Source: Lachnospiraceae bacterium
GTDB lineage: Bacteria; Bacillota_A; Clostridia; Lachnospirales; Lachnospiraceae
NCBI GenBank assembly: GCA_009911175.1
Contig: QXWX01000024.1
Location: 1 to 64,000, forward strand
DNA: 64,000 nucleotides
Direction: 5' to 3'
Shown piece by piece: positions 9,391-16,985 of the stretch. The notes under the pieces were generated by a model. It saw only the letters and a program-made list of their open reading frames with translations. It was not told the DNA's origin and did no database searches. Position 1 is the first letter of the stretch; the number at the start of each line of letters is the position of its first letter. A program made the position numbers and the translations under genes.

Positions 9391-9513
9391 TAAACTGGAC
9401 TATGGTTTTTGACTGTATTTATCGTATATTGTGTTTAAAATGATGGAATATAGCTACTTGATACACAAGGCATGAGAAAAAATGTGTACAGAGTAGAGGG
9501 AATTAATGTAATG

Positions 9514-9553
9514 ACTGGCAGGAGGAATGTAAGCTCCATATGCCGGTTTTTTT
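9514..9553 (+). terminator. Rho-independent terminator in the element's left end
   Basis: The stem ACTGGCA (9514-9520) / TGCCGGT (9541-9547), extended inside by GGAG/CTCC, is followed by seven T. A TTGACT -35-like hexamer lies 100 nt upstream at 9409-9414 but the matching -10 (TTTAAA) is weak. The hairpin could end a short leader RNA, or stop host transcription of the broken ABC gene. Confidence 0.6.
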
Positions 9554-9693
9554 GTTGGGCAGAAAGCATGAATGGAAGGAGATGATGATATCAGGATGAA
9601 AGACAAGTGAGGCAGTTGGATTCAAAATCATTATGCATTTAGCAGAACCAACAAAGGGTTTTTCTATAAAAAATAAGGAAGAGGTGGTTCAAT

Positions 9694-10413
9694 ATGGGAA
9701 ACGAGATCACAGAGATCAACAAGGAGACTTTCTGGCAGTTCATTGAAGAAGCAAAGGAACAGTGCGGACAGGACATGGACGCAGAGATCTGCTGGTTAAA
9801 AGCAGGGCTGCTGCGCATGCAGCCGGAGCAGGTCTTGAAGTTCCATGCAATCATGCATGGGTATCAGGAGGCAGCATATAAATATGGGCTTTGGACCGCG
9901 GCTTCGCTTTTGATGGATGGCTGCACGGATGACCTGTTTATTGATTTCAGGGCATGGCTGATCGCCCAGGGGAAAGTGATTTATATGGCCGCTTTAGAGA
10001 ATCCGGACTCGCTTGCGAAAGTAGAGCAGTATGGGGATTGTGAATTCGAAATGTTAAGCTATGTTGGAAATGAGGCCTATAAGGAACTGACCGGGCGGGG
10101 TGCCTATGAGGATTGTACGGCTGAAATGAGGGAACAAATGCTGGCAGAAGTTTCCGGGGAGATCAAGTACCATCCAATGATTGAATACCCGTTGGAAATA
10201 CGGGATGCGGTGGCCGTGTATCCAAAGCTTGGCGACAGGTTTGTAACAAGGTATGGCATCCAGTGCTTCTTTATGGGTTCCGTGTGGAATACTTCACGGC
10301 CGGAAATAAAAGAGCTGGTAGAAAAAGGAGCAGATGAGGTGCACAGGCTCCGAATGAAACAACAGAAAAGCAAAATGAATAAGAAAAAACGGGATGACCA
10401 GTCCAGATCATGA
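9694..10413 (+). CDS. DUF4240 domain protein
   Basis: A 239-aa protein of unknown function. Residues 8-130 match the DUF4240 pattern: FWQFIEEAKE near the start, LKFHAIMHGYQEAAYKYGLWTAA, then GCTDDLFIDFRAWLIAQGK. The C-terminal 30 residues are strongly basic (MKQQKSKMNKKKRDD), suggesting nucleic-acid contact. ATG 9694 is preceded by GGAAGAGGTGG. It is the first gene of the element's long + strand array. The role is unknown. Confidence 0.75.
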   Translation: MGNEITEINKETFWQFIEEAKEQCGQDMDAEICWLKAGLLRMQPEQVLKFHAIMHGYQEAAYKYGLWTAASLLMDGCTDDLFIDFRAWLIAQGKVIYMAALENPDSLAKVEQYGDCEFEMLSYVGNEAYKELTGRGAYEDCTAEMREQMLAEVSGEIKYHPMIEYPLEIRDAVAVYPKLGDRFVTRYGIQCFFMGSVWNTSRPEIKELVEKGADEVHRLRMKQQKSKMNKKKRDDQSRS

Positions 10414-10621
10414 TCCCAAATGAACAATCTTAAAAAGCAGATCCCTTTGATGAATTACCTGGATTCCGGCCTTTCAACCTCAGATGACAGGGGGCATTTG
10501 TCACATCTGCACAGTTTTAGAAGGGGAGGATTGGTAGATTCTGTGAATGGTTTTCCTATTTCATAGGTGGTATAGTGTCGTACTTGAAGCAGGAAGAATT
10601 TCAAGAAAGGAGAACAATGAA

Positions 10622-11254
10622 TTGCTGGAACGTGACAAAGATGAACAATGGGCAGAGGCGTTGTCACTATGGGTAGACCAGAAGGCGGCCGCATATCTGA
10701 AAGAAAACCATTCCCGGTTTGAAACAACCCTGGAGGAACAGAGACGGCTGGCTGAAAAGTATCCTGGGATCATTCCATTCTTAGATGGAGAGGGAGCCAT
10801 GGAACTGACGGCAGAAGAGCATCAGGCAATCAAAGAATACCTGAACCTGCGGGAGAAGGCAGAATTTCTGATTCGGGAATACCGCTATTACCTGGGTCAG
10901 ACCATGCATATTCCAGGGGGGAAGGAATTTGAGGTCCATCAAAATGTGCTCTGGAGGGCAGGAGAAAACCGGACAAGCCGGCTTTTGGAGCTTCTGGCCG
11001 CAAACCAGATGGAGGAAGCTGACCAGATGCTTTGTTCCTCCAATCCGGAATACCGGGTAAAGGTGGAGATGGAATCCAAAACACAGAAAGCACTCAGCGA
11101 TCTGCAGAAAACGGAGGAAGTAAACACTGCCATTGCCAACTATGTGGATGCGGTCCATGGACGGTGGCTTTTGTTCCACAAACTTTTTTATCAGTATGCA
11201 GTGGAAGACATTTTCAGTTCATCAAGAGAAGCCAGAGAACAGCAGGATTCTTGA
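10622..11254 (+). CDS. Hypothetical protein, charged, helical
   Basis: Not recognised. I choose the TTG start at 10622 because AAAGGAG lies 9 nt upstream; an ATG at 10617 is in another frame. The product is 210 aa, rich in Glu/Lys and predicted mostly helical, with no membrane segment. Sequence such as EEHQAIKEYLNLREKAEFLIREYRYYLGQT suggests coiled-coil stretches. It lies between DUF4240 and a small basic protein on the same strand, most likely a conserved accessory gene of this element family. Confidence 0.6.
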   Translation: MLERDKDEQWAEALSLWVDQKAAAYLKENHSRFETTLEEQRRLAEKYPGIIPFLDGEGAMELTAEEHQAIKEYLNLREKAEFLIREYRYYLGQTMHIPGGKEFEVHQNVLWRAGENRTSRLLELLAANQMEEADQMLCSSNPEYRVKVEMESKTQKALSDLQKTEEVNTAIANYVDAVHGRWLLFHKLFYQYAVEDIFSSSREAREQQDS

Positions 11255-11270
11255 AGAAGGGAGAAGGGAC

Positions 11271-11489
11271 ATGGCATTACAGAAACCAATGAAGGGAACA
11301 GCCAGAATCAAACGAAACAAATGGTGCAGGGGAAATGGCTCCTACAGCGCCAGGGGAGAGCTTCGCGCCGGGATTTCGAGAAACAAAAAGATACTGAACC
11401 GGAAAGTCAGGCGCAAATCTAAAGTGCTCCTGCAAAATTCGAATTACAAAAAGGTCTGCAGGTCAGGCATGATGGTAGACTTTTCCTGA
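11271..11489 (+). CDS. Small very basic protein
   Basis: A 72-aa protein with more than a quarter Lys/Arg. ATG 11271 is 7 nt after GAAGGGAGAAGGGA-type sequence and 16 nt after the preceding stop. The composition (runs such as KKILNRKVRRKSK) suggests binding to DNA or RNA. No family was recognised. A terminator follows at 11529. Confidence 0.55.
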   Translation: MALQKPMKGTARIKRNKWCRGNGSYSARGELRAGISRNKKILNRKVRRKSKVLLQNSNYKKVCRSGMMVDFS

Positions 11490-11528
11490 TCCCCAGCCAG
11501 GAAAATGCAGGAATCATAAAAAGCGTAC

Positions 11529-11564
11529 AGGCAGGAACCCCTTCCAGGATGTTTCCTGCCTTTT
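11529..11564 (+). terminator. Rho-independent terminator
   Basis: Stem AGGCAGGAA (11529-11537) / TTCCTGCCT (11553-11561) with T4 after it. It closes the 9694-11489 transcription unit. The next ribosome site GGGAGGTG begins only ten bases later, so it may also act as an attenuator. Confidence 0.7.
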
Positions 11565-11587
11565 AACGTTCAGGGAGGTGACGGATT

Positions 11588-11908
11588 TTGGAAATGAGTG
11601 TATTTGAGCTTCTGGCAATTGCCCGGGAGATGGCAGGCGCGGATTATGTAAAGGGGGACCGGATTCGCTGTGAAAAGCGGTATGCCCCGGATACGGACCA
11701 CATGCTGGAATTCCGGATATTGGGCAGACAGGAGCCTTATGGAAATCCGGGAGACCACTGCCGCCTGTTTTTGACGGGAGAAGGGTATCGGCAGATGCAG
11801 GAAATGGAACGGCAGAAAAAAATACGAATGATCCATTACGCAAGGGTCAGGGAAAAGAACCTTGCCTATGGGCCGGCCGCAGAACGGCCGGCTTCCAGGG
11901 GGGAGTAA
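11588..11908 (+). CDS. Hypothetical protein, 106 aa
   Basis: Not recognised. TTG 11588 lies 7 nt after GGGAGGTG and is preferred to ATG 11594. The protein begins EMSVFELLAIAREMAGADYVKGDRIRC and is soluble, with mixed alpha/beta character and a basic second half. It directly precedes the actin-type partition genes and may belong to that module, but nothing in the sequence proves a function. Confidence 0.5.
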   Translation: MEMSVFELLAIAREMAGADYVKGDRIRCEKRYAPDTDHMLEFRILGRQEPYGNPGDHCRLFLTGEGYRQMQEMERQKKIRMIHYARVREKNLAYGPAAERPASRGE

Positions 11909-12029
11909 CCCCTTCCGGCTGGAAAGAAAATGTATTCCGGCCCGCCCATTATGGCCATCCGGCCATTCATTCAAAAGATATTCCCACAGATACAGGGTGA
12001 TAAACGAATCAAGAAAGGAAGTGATGTTC

Positions 12030-12938
12030 ATGGTCATCGGGATTGACCATGGCTTTTATGCCATCAAAGGCCCCCATGTTGTGTTCCCCAGCGGGCTTGC
12101 CGCTTATGATTATGAGCCATATACTATGCAGAACGTGCTGCAGCACGAGGGAAAATATTATGTCTGCGGTACCGGACGGCAGGCATTATTGAAGGACAAG
12201 ACCGTCAATGACAATTACTATCTATTGACTATGGCGGCACTGGCGCAGGAGATCCGATGCCGGAAAGCACAGAAGCAGATGGAGGTTGTCCTTGCGGCAG
12301 GTCTCCCCCTGGCTGGTTTTGGGAGGGAGAAGCAGGCATTTCGAAATTATCTTCTGCGGGATCATCAGCCGCTGTGTTTCCAGTACGACGATGAAAAATA
12401 CCGGTTATGGATTCGGGACGTGAAGCTGTTCCCCCAGGGGTACTCTGCCATTGCGCTGCATCCGGAGTATATCAACGGGGAGCCGTCAGTCCTTCTGGCC
12501 GATATCGGGGGCTGGACGGTAGACCTGATGCGGCTGGACAATGCGGTTCCCAATGCGGCTGCCTGCCGCAGCCTGGAGCTGGGAGTCATCCGATGCATGG
12601 ATGAGGTCATGGAGCAGATCCGCCGGAGGACGGGACTGTCCGTAACCGACATCCAGATTGAGCGTGTCTTAAATGGAAGCGCCTGCAGTATGGATCAGAC
12701 CGCCAAAGAGATGATCCAAAGCCATGGGCGGATTTATACGGAACGGATACTGTCCTCCATTCTGGAGGCTGGGTTCGATTTTAAAGCCATACCGGTGGTC
12801 TTTTTGGGAGGCGGCGCCTCCATCATAGAACGCCACATCCGTCCCCAGGACGGGCTGTGCCGGGCAGTGTTTCTGACGGATGTCCATGCCAACGCTGCCG
12901 GATATGAACGGATCGCCGGACAGATGCTGAAAACATGA
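12030..12938 (+). CDS. parM: ParM/StbA-type actin-like partition ATPase
   Basis: A 302-aa actin-fold protein. Phosphate-1 motif is IGIDHGFYAIK, phosphate-2 is LLADIGGWTVDLM, and the adenosine motif is VVFLGGGASIIE, in the normal order and spacing for plasmid ParM/Alp proteins. Such proteins polymerise and push DNA copies apart through a ParR adaptor. The open frame extends upstream to 11862, but AAGGAAG at 12014-12021 sits 8 nt before ATG 12030. The downstream gene overlaps by 4 nt (ATGA) and fits ParR. On an integrative element the pair would stabilise an excised circular, replicating form. Confidence 0.85.
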   Translation: MVIGIDHGFYAIKGPHVVFPSGLAAYDYEPYTMQNVLQHEGKYYVCGTGRQALLKDKTVNDNYYLLTMAALAQEIRCRKAQKQMEVVLAAGLPLAGFGREKQAFRNYLLRDHQPLCFQYDDEKYRLWIRDVKLFPQGYSAIALHPEYINGEPSVLLADIGGWTVDLMRLDNAVPNAAACRSLELGVIRCMDEVMEQIRRRTGLSVTDIQIERVLNGSACSMDQTAKEMIQSHGRIYTERILSSILEAGFDFKAIPVVFLGGGASIIERHIRPQDGLCRAVFLTDVHANAAGYERIAGQMLKT

Positions 12939-13234
12939 GCCGGCCGGTGTTCTCTTTTCGGCCCAATCTGGAAAACCCGGAGCATGTAAGGGCCTGGGAA
13001 ATCCTGAAACGTGTTCCGGAAGGGCAGAAGAACCGGTTCCTGGTGCAGGCAATCCTGCAGAAGGATCAGGCCCGGTATCTGGAAAAAATGATACGCAAGG
13101 CTGTTCGGAGAGAACTGGAAGGAATCCGGCCTGAAAAAAGATACGTATCGGTAGAGCCGGAAGTCCCGGGGGCAGAGATCCAGGAGCCGAAGATCCCGGA
13201 TCAGATGTTGGACTTTTTGTTTCAGATAGAGTAA
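12935..13234 (+). CDS. parR: ParR-like centromere-binding adaptor
   Basis: A 99-aa protein starting within the parM stop codon. It begins RPVFSFRPNLENPEHVRAWEIL, and the stretch EGQKNRFLVQAILQKD resembles the ribbon-helix-helix entry typical of ParR/StbB. The C-terminal half has charged helices (YLEKMIRKAVRRELE) and ends in a short hydrophobic segment, as expected for the part that caps the ParM filament. Overlap and order make the pair convincing, though ParR proteins are too divergent for certainty by eye. Confidence 0.7.
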   Translation: MSRPVFSFRPNLENPEHVRAWEILKRVPEGQKNRFLVQAILQKDQARYLEKMIRKAVRRELEGIRPEKRYVSVEPEVPGAEIQEPKIPDQMLDFLFQIE

Positions 13235-13397
13235 GGACGGGGAAAGGAGGTGGTGCCGTTTTGAGGGAGGATTAAAAAATATGCCATTGTCAGGTATGCT
13301 GTATTTCCGTACTCCATATTTGTTGGGTATTGTGAATGGATATCCATGGGGTTTTCAAGTATCCTGTATGTAACAAAAGAAAAAGGAGGAACCAAGC

Positions 13398-13988
13398 ATG
13401 GCAGGGATGAAGAACATCTGCGGAAAGATCCCCATGGAACTGCACGCGAAAATGCGGCAGGAAATTGAACAGAGGGAGATCAGCACACAGCAATTTATTC
13501 AGCAGGTCATTGAAGAACATTTCACAGAAAAAGGAGGACAAATCAGCATGGCAGTCAGGACAGTGGCAGTACAGGTATCGGAGGAACTTTTTGCAAGGCT
13601 TAAAGCGGCGGTCGCAAAGAAGGGATGCAGACAGAAGGATTTCCTGATCGAACTGATCGAGAAGGCAATCGAAGAGATTGAAGCGGAGTTTGGAGAGGAA
13701 AAGGCACAAGGCTCACCGGCTGTAGAGGCAGGGCCGGAGGCGCCGCCTGCACAGCGGGAAACAGGGAATGAGGAAGTATCCGAACCAGCAGAAACAGGAT
13801 CTGGGGAAACAGAAGCTGAAGAACCAGAACAGACAGAAGCCGGGGACACGCCGGAAGAGGAGCCCGGAGAACTGGAGGGGCCATCGGGTGGGGAAGAACC
13901 GGATGAGGCAGAAGCCAGAGAAACAGCATCCGAACCGGAAACCGCTGACACAGAAGAAACGGGACTGGAGATGGACACAGTCGCATAG
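13398..13988 (+). CDS. Tandem ribbon-helix-helix protein with long acidic tail
   Basis: A 196-aa protein with two successive Arc/CopG-like segments: residues 4-42 (ICGKIPMELHAKMRQEIEQR ... QFIQQVIEEHF) and 53-95 (VAVQVSEELFARLKAAVAKKG ... FLIELIEKAIEE). From residue 98 on it is almost entirely Glu/Pro/Ala/Thr/Ser, with net negative charge. Two RHH strands in one chain could form a DNA-binding unit as a monomer. Acidic tails can mimic DNA or keep the protein away from other DNA. It follows parR and precedes a hairpin cluster, so a role in partition, relaxosome or element control is likely. ATG 13398 follows AAAAGGAGG. Confidence 0.65.
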   Translation: MAGMKNICGKIPMELHAKMRQEIEQREISTQQFIQQVIEEHFTEKGGQISMAVRTVAVQVSEELFARLKAAVAKKGCRQKDFLIELIEKAIEEIEAEFGEEKAQGSPAVEAGPEAPPAQRETGNEEVSEPAETGSGETEAEEPEQTEAGDTPEEEPGELEGPSGGEEPDEAEARETASEPETADTEETGLEMDTVA

Positions 13989-14007
13989 GAACACGGCCAT
14001 AAGGCAG

Positions 14008-14040
14008 AAACGGCATGGGATAGGAACCATGCCGTTTTTT
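14008..14040 (+). terminator. Rho-independent terminator
   Basis: The 11-bp stem AAACGGCATGG (14008-14018) / CCATGCCGTTT (14027-14037) continues into T6. It ends the partition/RHH transcription unit. Confidence 0.85.
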
Positions 14041-14052
14041 AGTGGAACGGAT

Positions 14053-14247
14053 GGGCGGCCTGCCCTCCGTTTATTCCCGTGAAGCAACGAGCCAAGCAGC
14101 CATGCTTGCATGGGCATTTGGTGACTGCCGCCAGGGTTGCTAAGTGCCAGTGGCACTTGTTCAGCAACGACCGAAACGGAGTGTAGACCAGATACCCCGC
14201 AGCTTGCTGCGCTGGAATTTTGATGCCCCGTCAGCTTGCTGCGGGGT
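14053..14247. other. Cluster of hairpins in noncoding DNA, candidate oriT or centromere
   Basis: About 215 bp without a gene contains four foldable segments. CCATGC-TT-GCATGG lies at 14100-14113. GTTGCT-AAGTGCC-AGT-GGCACTT-(GTTC)-AGCAAC lies at 14136-14167. A long ACCCCGCAGC ... GCTGCGGGGT stem spans about 14196-14247 with an internal CCCCGTCAGCTTGCTGCGGGG alternative near 14225. A weaker GGGC/GCCC pair lies near 14053. The last hairpin, followed by TCTTT, may terminate transcription just before the methyltransferase. The dense symmetry next to DNA-binding genes suggests a protein-recognition site. Confidence 0.5.
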
Positions 14248-14256
14248 CTTTGACTT

Positions 14257-15453
14257 ATGGAAGGGGTGATGACCGGAACAATTCGATTTTTTGACTTATT
14301 CAGCGGGATCGGCGGATTCCGTGAAGGGCTGGACCGGGCAGGCGGGTTTCAGTGTGTGGGACACTGTGAAGTGGATGCCCATGCGGATAAGAATTACCGG
14401 CTGCTGTTTGATACGGAAGGGGAGTGGTTTTGTGATGACGCAAGAGCAATTGAAACAGAAGGAATGCCAGGATTTGATCTCCTGTGCGCGGGGTTTCCTT
14501 GCCAGGCATTTTCCATCGCTGGAAAGCGGGAAGGGTTTGCAGACGCAAGGGGGACCCTGTTCTTTGAGATTGCCAGACTGGCTGAAGCCAGACGGCCTGC
14601 TTATGTTCTCCTTGAAAATGTTCCCGGCCTGTTATCGCATGACAAAGGCCGGACGTTTTATACCATCCTCAGTACATTTTGGAAACTGGGGTACCATGTG
14701 GAATGGAAGGTGCTTAACAGCAAGGATTTTGGAGTCCCACAGTCAAGAAGGAGGGTGTACATTATCGGATATCTTGATGAAAGATGTGCCGGAAAAATAC
14801 TTCCTTTCCCAGAGACAAATGGAACAGCTCTTATACAGAGCATACCCGGAAGCCAGGGAAGGAGGGTCTACGACCCCGGCGGGCTGAGCTGCACATTGAC
14901 ATCAGGCGCCGGCGGCATGGGTGGGAAGACCGGGCTGTATGAAGTAGGCATCCCGATCAAGGAGGCGACCCGGAAGGGCTATAAGATGGCGTACCCGGGC
15001 GACAGTATCGACCTGGGGTATGCGAGCCTGAACAGCAGGCGCGGGCGTGTCGGGAAGGGGATCGCCCATACTCTGACTACCGGGAGCCAGCAGGGAACAC
15101 TTCAATTCGTGGAGCAAACCTGTACTGCGCCGGAAATCATGAAGCCGCCGGCAGAGACAGGGACCCGAAAGGACCGCTGTGGGATAAAGGCGCCGGATGG
15201 GCCGGTGTTCACCATTACGGCTGCCGGCCGCCAGGGAAGCGCATACCACGGAAGGATCCGTAGGCTGACTCCAAGAGAGTGCCTGCGGCTGCAGGGATAT
15301 CATGACGCGCGGATCGACCGGATCATCAAGGATACGTCAGACAGCCAGTTGTATAAGCAGGCAGGGAATGGCGTAACAGTCAATGTTATTGAATCCATCG
15401 GCAGGAGTCTCCGGGAAATTGACGCACAGCTAAGAGGGAAGAACCCTGTCTGA
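14257..15453 (+). CDS. dcm: C5-cytosine DNA methyltransferase
   Basis: A 398-aa Dcm-type enzyme that transfers a methyl group from S-adenosylmethionine to C5 of cytosine. Motif I is FFDLFSGIGGFREG; motif IV, with the catalytic cysteine, is AGFPCQAFSIAGKREGF; motif VI is ENVPGLL; motif VIII is QSRRRVYIIGY; motif X is QAGNGVTVNVIESI. The target-recognition region (about residues 190-330) is ordinary in length. No restriction endonuclease is adjacent, so it acts alone, probably to protect the element from host restriction or to mark its own DNA. The start is uncertain between ATG 14257 and ATG 14269. A SAM synthetase gene lies 5 kb downstream. Confidence 0.9.
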   Translation: MEGVMTGTIRFFDLFSGIGGFREGLDRAGGFQCVGHCEVDAHADKNYRLLFDTEGEWFCDDARAIETEGMPGFDLLCAGFPCQAFSIAGKREGFADARGTLFFEIARLAEARRPAYVLLENVPGLLSHDKGRTFYTILSTFWKLGYHVEWKVLNSKDFGVPQSRRRVYIIGYLDERCAGKILPFPETNGTALIQSIPGSQGRRVYDPGGLSCTLTSGAGGMGGKTGLYEVGIPIKEATRKGYKMAYPGDSIDLGYASLNSRRGRVGKGIAHTLTTGSQQGTLQFVEQTCTAPEIMKPPAETGTRKDRCGIKAPDGPVFTITAAGRQGSAYHGRIRRLTPRECLRLQGYHDARIDRIIKDTSDSQLYKQAGNGVTVNVIESIGRSLREIDAQLRGKNPV

Positions 15454-15478
15454 ACAACGGTGGAAAGGGGGGAGCGGG

Positions 15479-16426
15479 ATGGATTTCAAAAAACAGTTTT
15501 ATGGAACTGAGATCGAGATGACCGGGATCACGAGACAGCATGCGGCGGAAGTGGTGGCGCAGATGTTCGGATCATCCATCCATCACCGGTCGTCTTACGA
15601 TTCCTGGTGTCTGTACGATCCCCAGGGAAAGGAATGGAAATTCATGAGTGATTCAAGCATTTTTGCACAACGGCGGGAGGGAGGACGGATGGTTCCGGCA
15701 GATCCGGAGTACTGTACCGAAATGGTCAGCCCCAAGCTGACTTATTCAGAAATGGGGAAGCTGCAGGAAGTGGTGCGGTGTCTGCGGAGAAACGGAGCCA
15801 GGGTCAATCCGTCCTGCGGCCAGCATGTCCATGTGGACGCTTCCAACCATACTGCAAAGAGCCTCAAAAATGCGCTGACGATCATGTATTCCAAGGAAGA
15901 TATCCTGTTCAAGGCATTGAAGGTGCAGACCGAAAGGGAAGAACAGTACTGCCAGAAAGTCCGCCCGGCGATGCTGGAGAAGATCCGGAGGATGCCGAAC
16001 AGCAACATTTCCATGGAAAAGCTGAAGCGGGCATGGTATGAGGGCGGAGATGGCAGCTATGACCATTATAACTGGTCAAGGTATTATGCCTTGAATGTAC
16101 ACGCTGTTTTCTCTAAGGGGACCTTGGAATGGAGGTGCTTTGAGAGTACCCTCCATGCAGGGAAAGTGCGGGCCAATATCACGCTGGCACTTGCCATCTC
16201 CGCCCAGGCGATCAACCAGAAATGTACCCATATGAAGAAAACGGAGATCACGGAAAACCCGTGTTTTACGTTCCGCACGTTCTTGCTCCGGTTGGGGCTG
16301 ATCGGGCCGGAATATAAAAATGTCCGGGAACACCTGCTGGAAAATCTGGAGGGCGATAAGGCATGGAGATACGACAAAAGCACATATCAGTGCCTGCATA
16401 GAAATGACGCAAGAGAGGAGCGATAG
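15479..16426 (+). CDS. Putative amidoligase (Amidoligase_2 family)
   Basis: A 315-aa protein of the glutamine-synthetase-fold COOH-NH2 ligase family. It starts YGTEIEMTGITR, the typical glutamate/metal-binding first strand. It carries PEYCTEMVSPKLTY, the strongly conserved CGQHVHVD segment (metal-binding histidines) and TLEWRCFEST near the C-terminus. Members are proposed to join amino acids to peptides or proteins using ATP. The next gene is a gamma-glutamylcyclotransferase, the partner reported for this family by comparative genomics (Iyer, Aravind and colleagues). The real substrate is unknown. Ribosome site GGAAAGGGGGGAG lies just before ATG 15479. Confidence 0.82.
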   Translation: MDFKKQFYGTEIEMTGITRQHAAEVVAQMFGSSIHHRSSYDSWCLYDPQGKEWKFMSDSSIFAQRREGGRMVPADPEYCTEMVSPKLTYSEMGKLQEVVRCLRRNGARVNPSCGQHVHVDASNHTAKSLKNALTIMYSKEDILFKALKVQTEREEQYCQKVRPAMLEKIRRMPNSNISMEKLKRAWYEGGDGSYDHYNWSRYYALNVHAVFSKGTLEWRCFESTLHAGKVRANITLALAISAQAINQKCTHMKKTEITENPCFTFRTFLLRLGLIGPEYKNVREHLLENLEGDKAWRYDKSTYQCLHRNDAREER

Positions 16427-16453
16427 AACCAACAGGAAAGAGGTGAGTGAAAT

Positions 16454-16945
16454 ATGGAGAATCCATTTTATTTTGCCTATGGCAGCAACATGAACCTGGA
16501 TCAGATGGGATTCAGGTGTCCGCATGCCAGGGTAGCAGGAACTGTCTGCCTGGAAGATTACCGGCTGGCGTTTTGCGGAATGTCAGCAGGGAATGGGGTG
16601 GCGACTATTTTTCCGGAGAAAGGCTGCCAGGTGGAAGGGGTGCTGTGGGAGATCACGCCGGAATGTGAACAGAGCCTGGACAGATATGAGGGATACCCGA
16701 ATCTGTATGGAAAGCAAACAGTCCGCGTGAAAAATCAGGCCGGAATGCAGATGGACGTGATGGTTTATATTATGAACGCACCCTATAGGGAACACCTGGC
16801 CAGTCCGTCCAGACTGTACCTGGAGGGAATCCTGGAGGGCTGCAGGGACAATGGGATCCCGGAAAAGCCAGTCCGGGATGCAGTGGGCCGGGCAAAAAAA
16901 GAAACCACGAAGAAAAAGCAGCAGCACCGGAGGGCGGAAAGGTAA
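16454..16945 (+). CDS. Gamma-glutamylcyclotransferase (AIG2-like) fold protein
   Basis: A 163-aa protein with the GGCT signature YFAYGSNMNLDQM at the start and the conserved acidic region FPEKGCQVEGVLWEITPE followed by LDRYEGYPNLYGK. Enzymes of this fold release gamma-linked amino acids as 5-oxoproline. It lies 27 nt after the amidoligase, suggesting opposing or sequential action on a gamma-glutamyl-type linkage. The C-terminal 25 residues are basic (KKETTKKKQQHRRAER). ATG 16454 follows AAGAGGTGAG. Confidence 0.8.
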   Translation: MENPFYFAYGSNMNLDQMGFRCPHARVAGTVCLEDYRLAFCGMSAGNGVATIFPEKGCQVEGVLWEITPECEQSLDRYEGYPNLYGKQTVRVKNQAGMQMDVMVYIMNAPYREHLASPSRLYLEGILEGCRDNGIPEKPVRDAVGRAKKETTKKKQQHRRAER

Positions 16946-16985
16946 GATGTGTATGAAAGATTTCAAGGAGAAAAAGGAGAAGGGA

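Noticed and set aside
9391..9443. Host ATPase C-terminus read as a natural variant
   Set aside because: The 17 residues after ILAD lack the D-loop and H-loop needed by every ABC ATPase.
10420..10566. 48-codon frame between DUF4240 and the next gene
   Set aside because: No ribosome site and no family; kept only as a possibility.
13281..13373. 30-codon frame with a fair GGAGG site before the tandem RHH gene
   Set aside because: Too short and without recognisable features; a leader peptide cannot be excluded.
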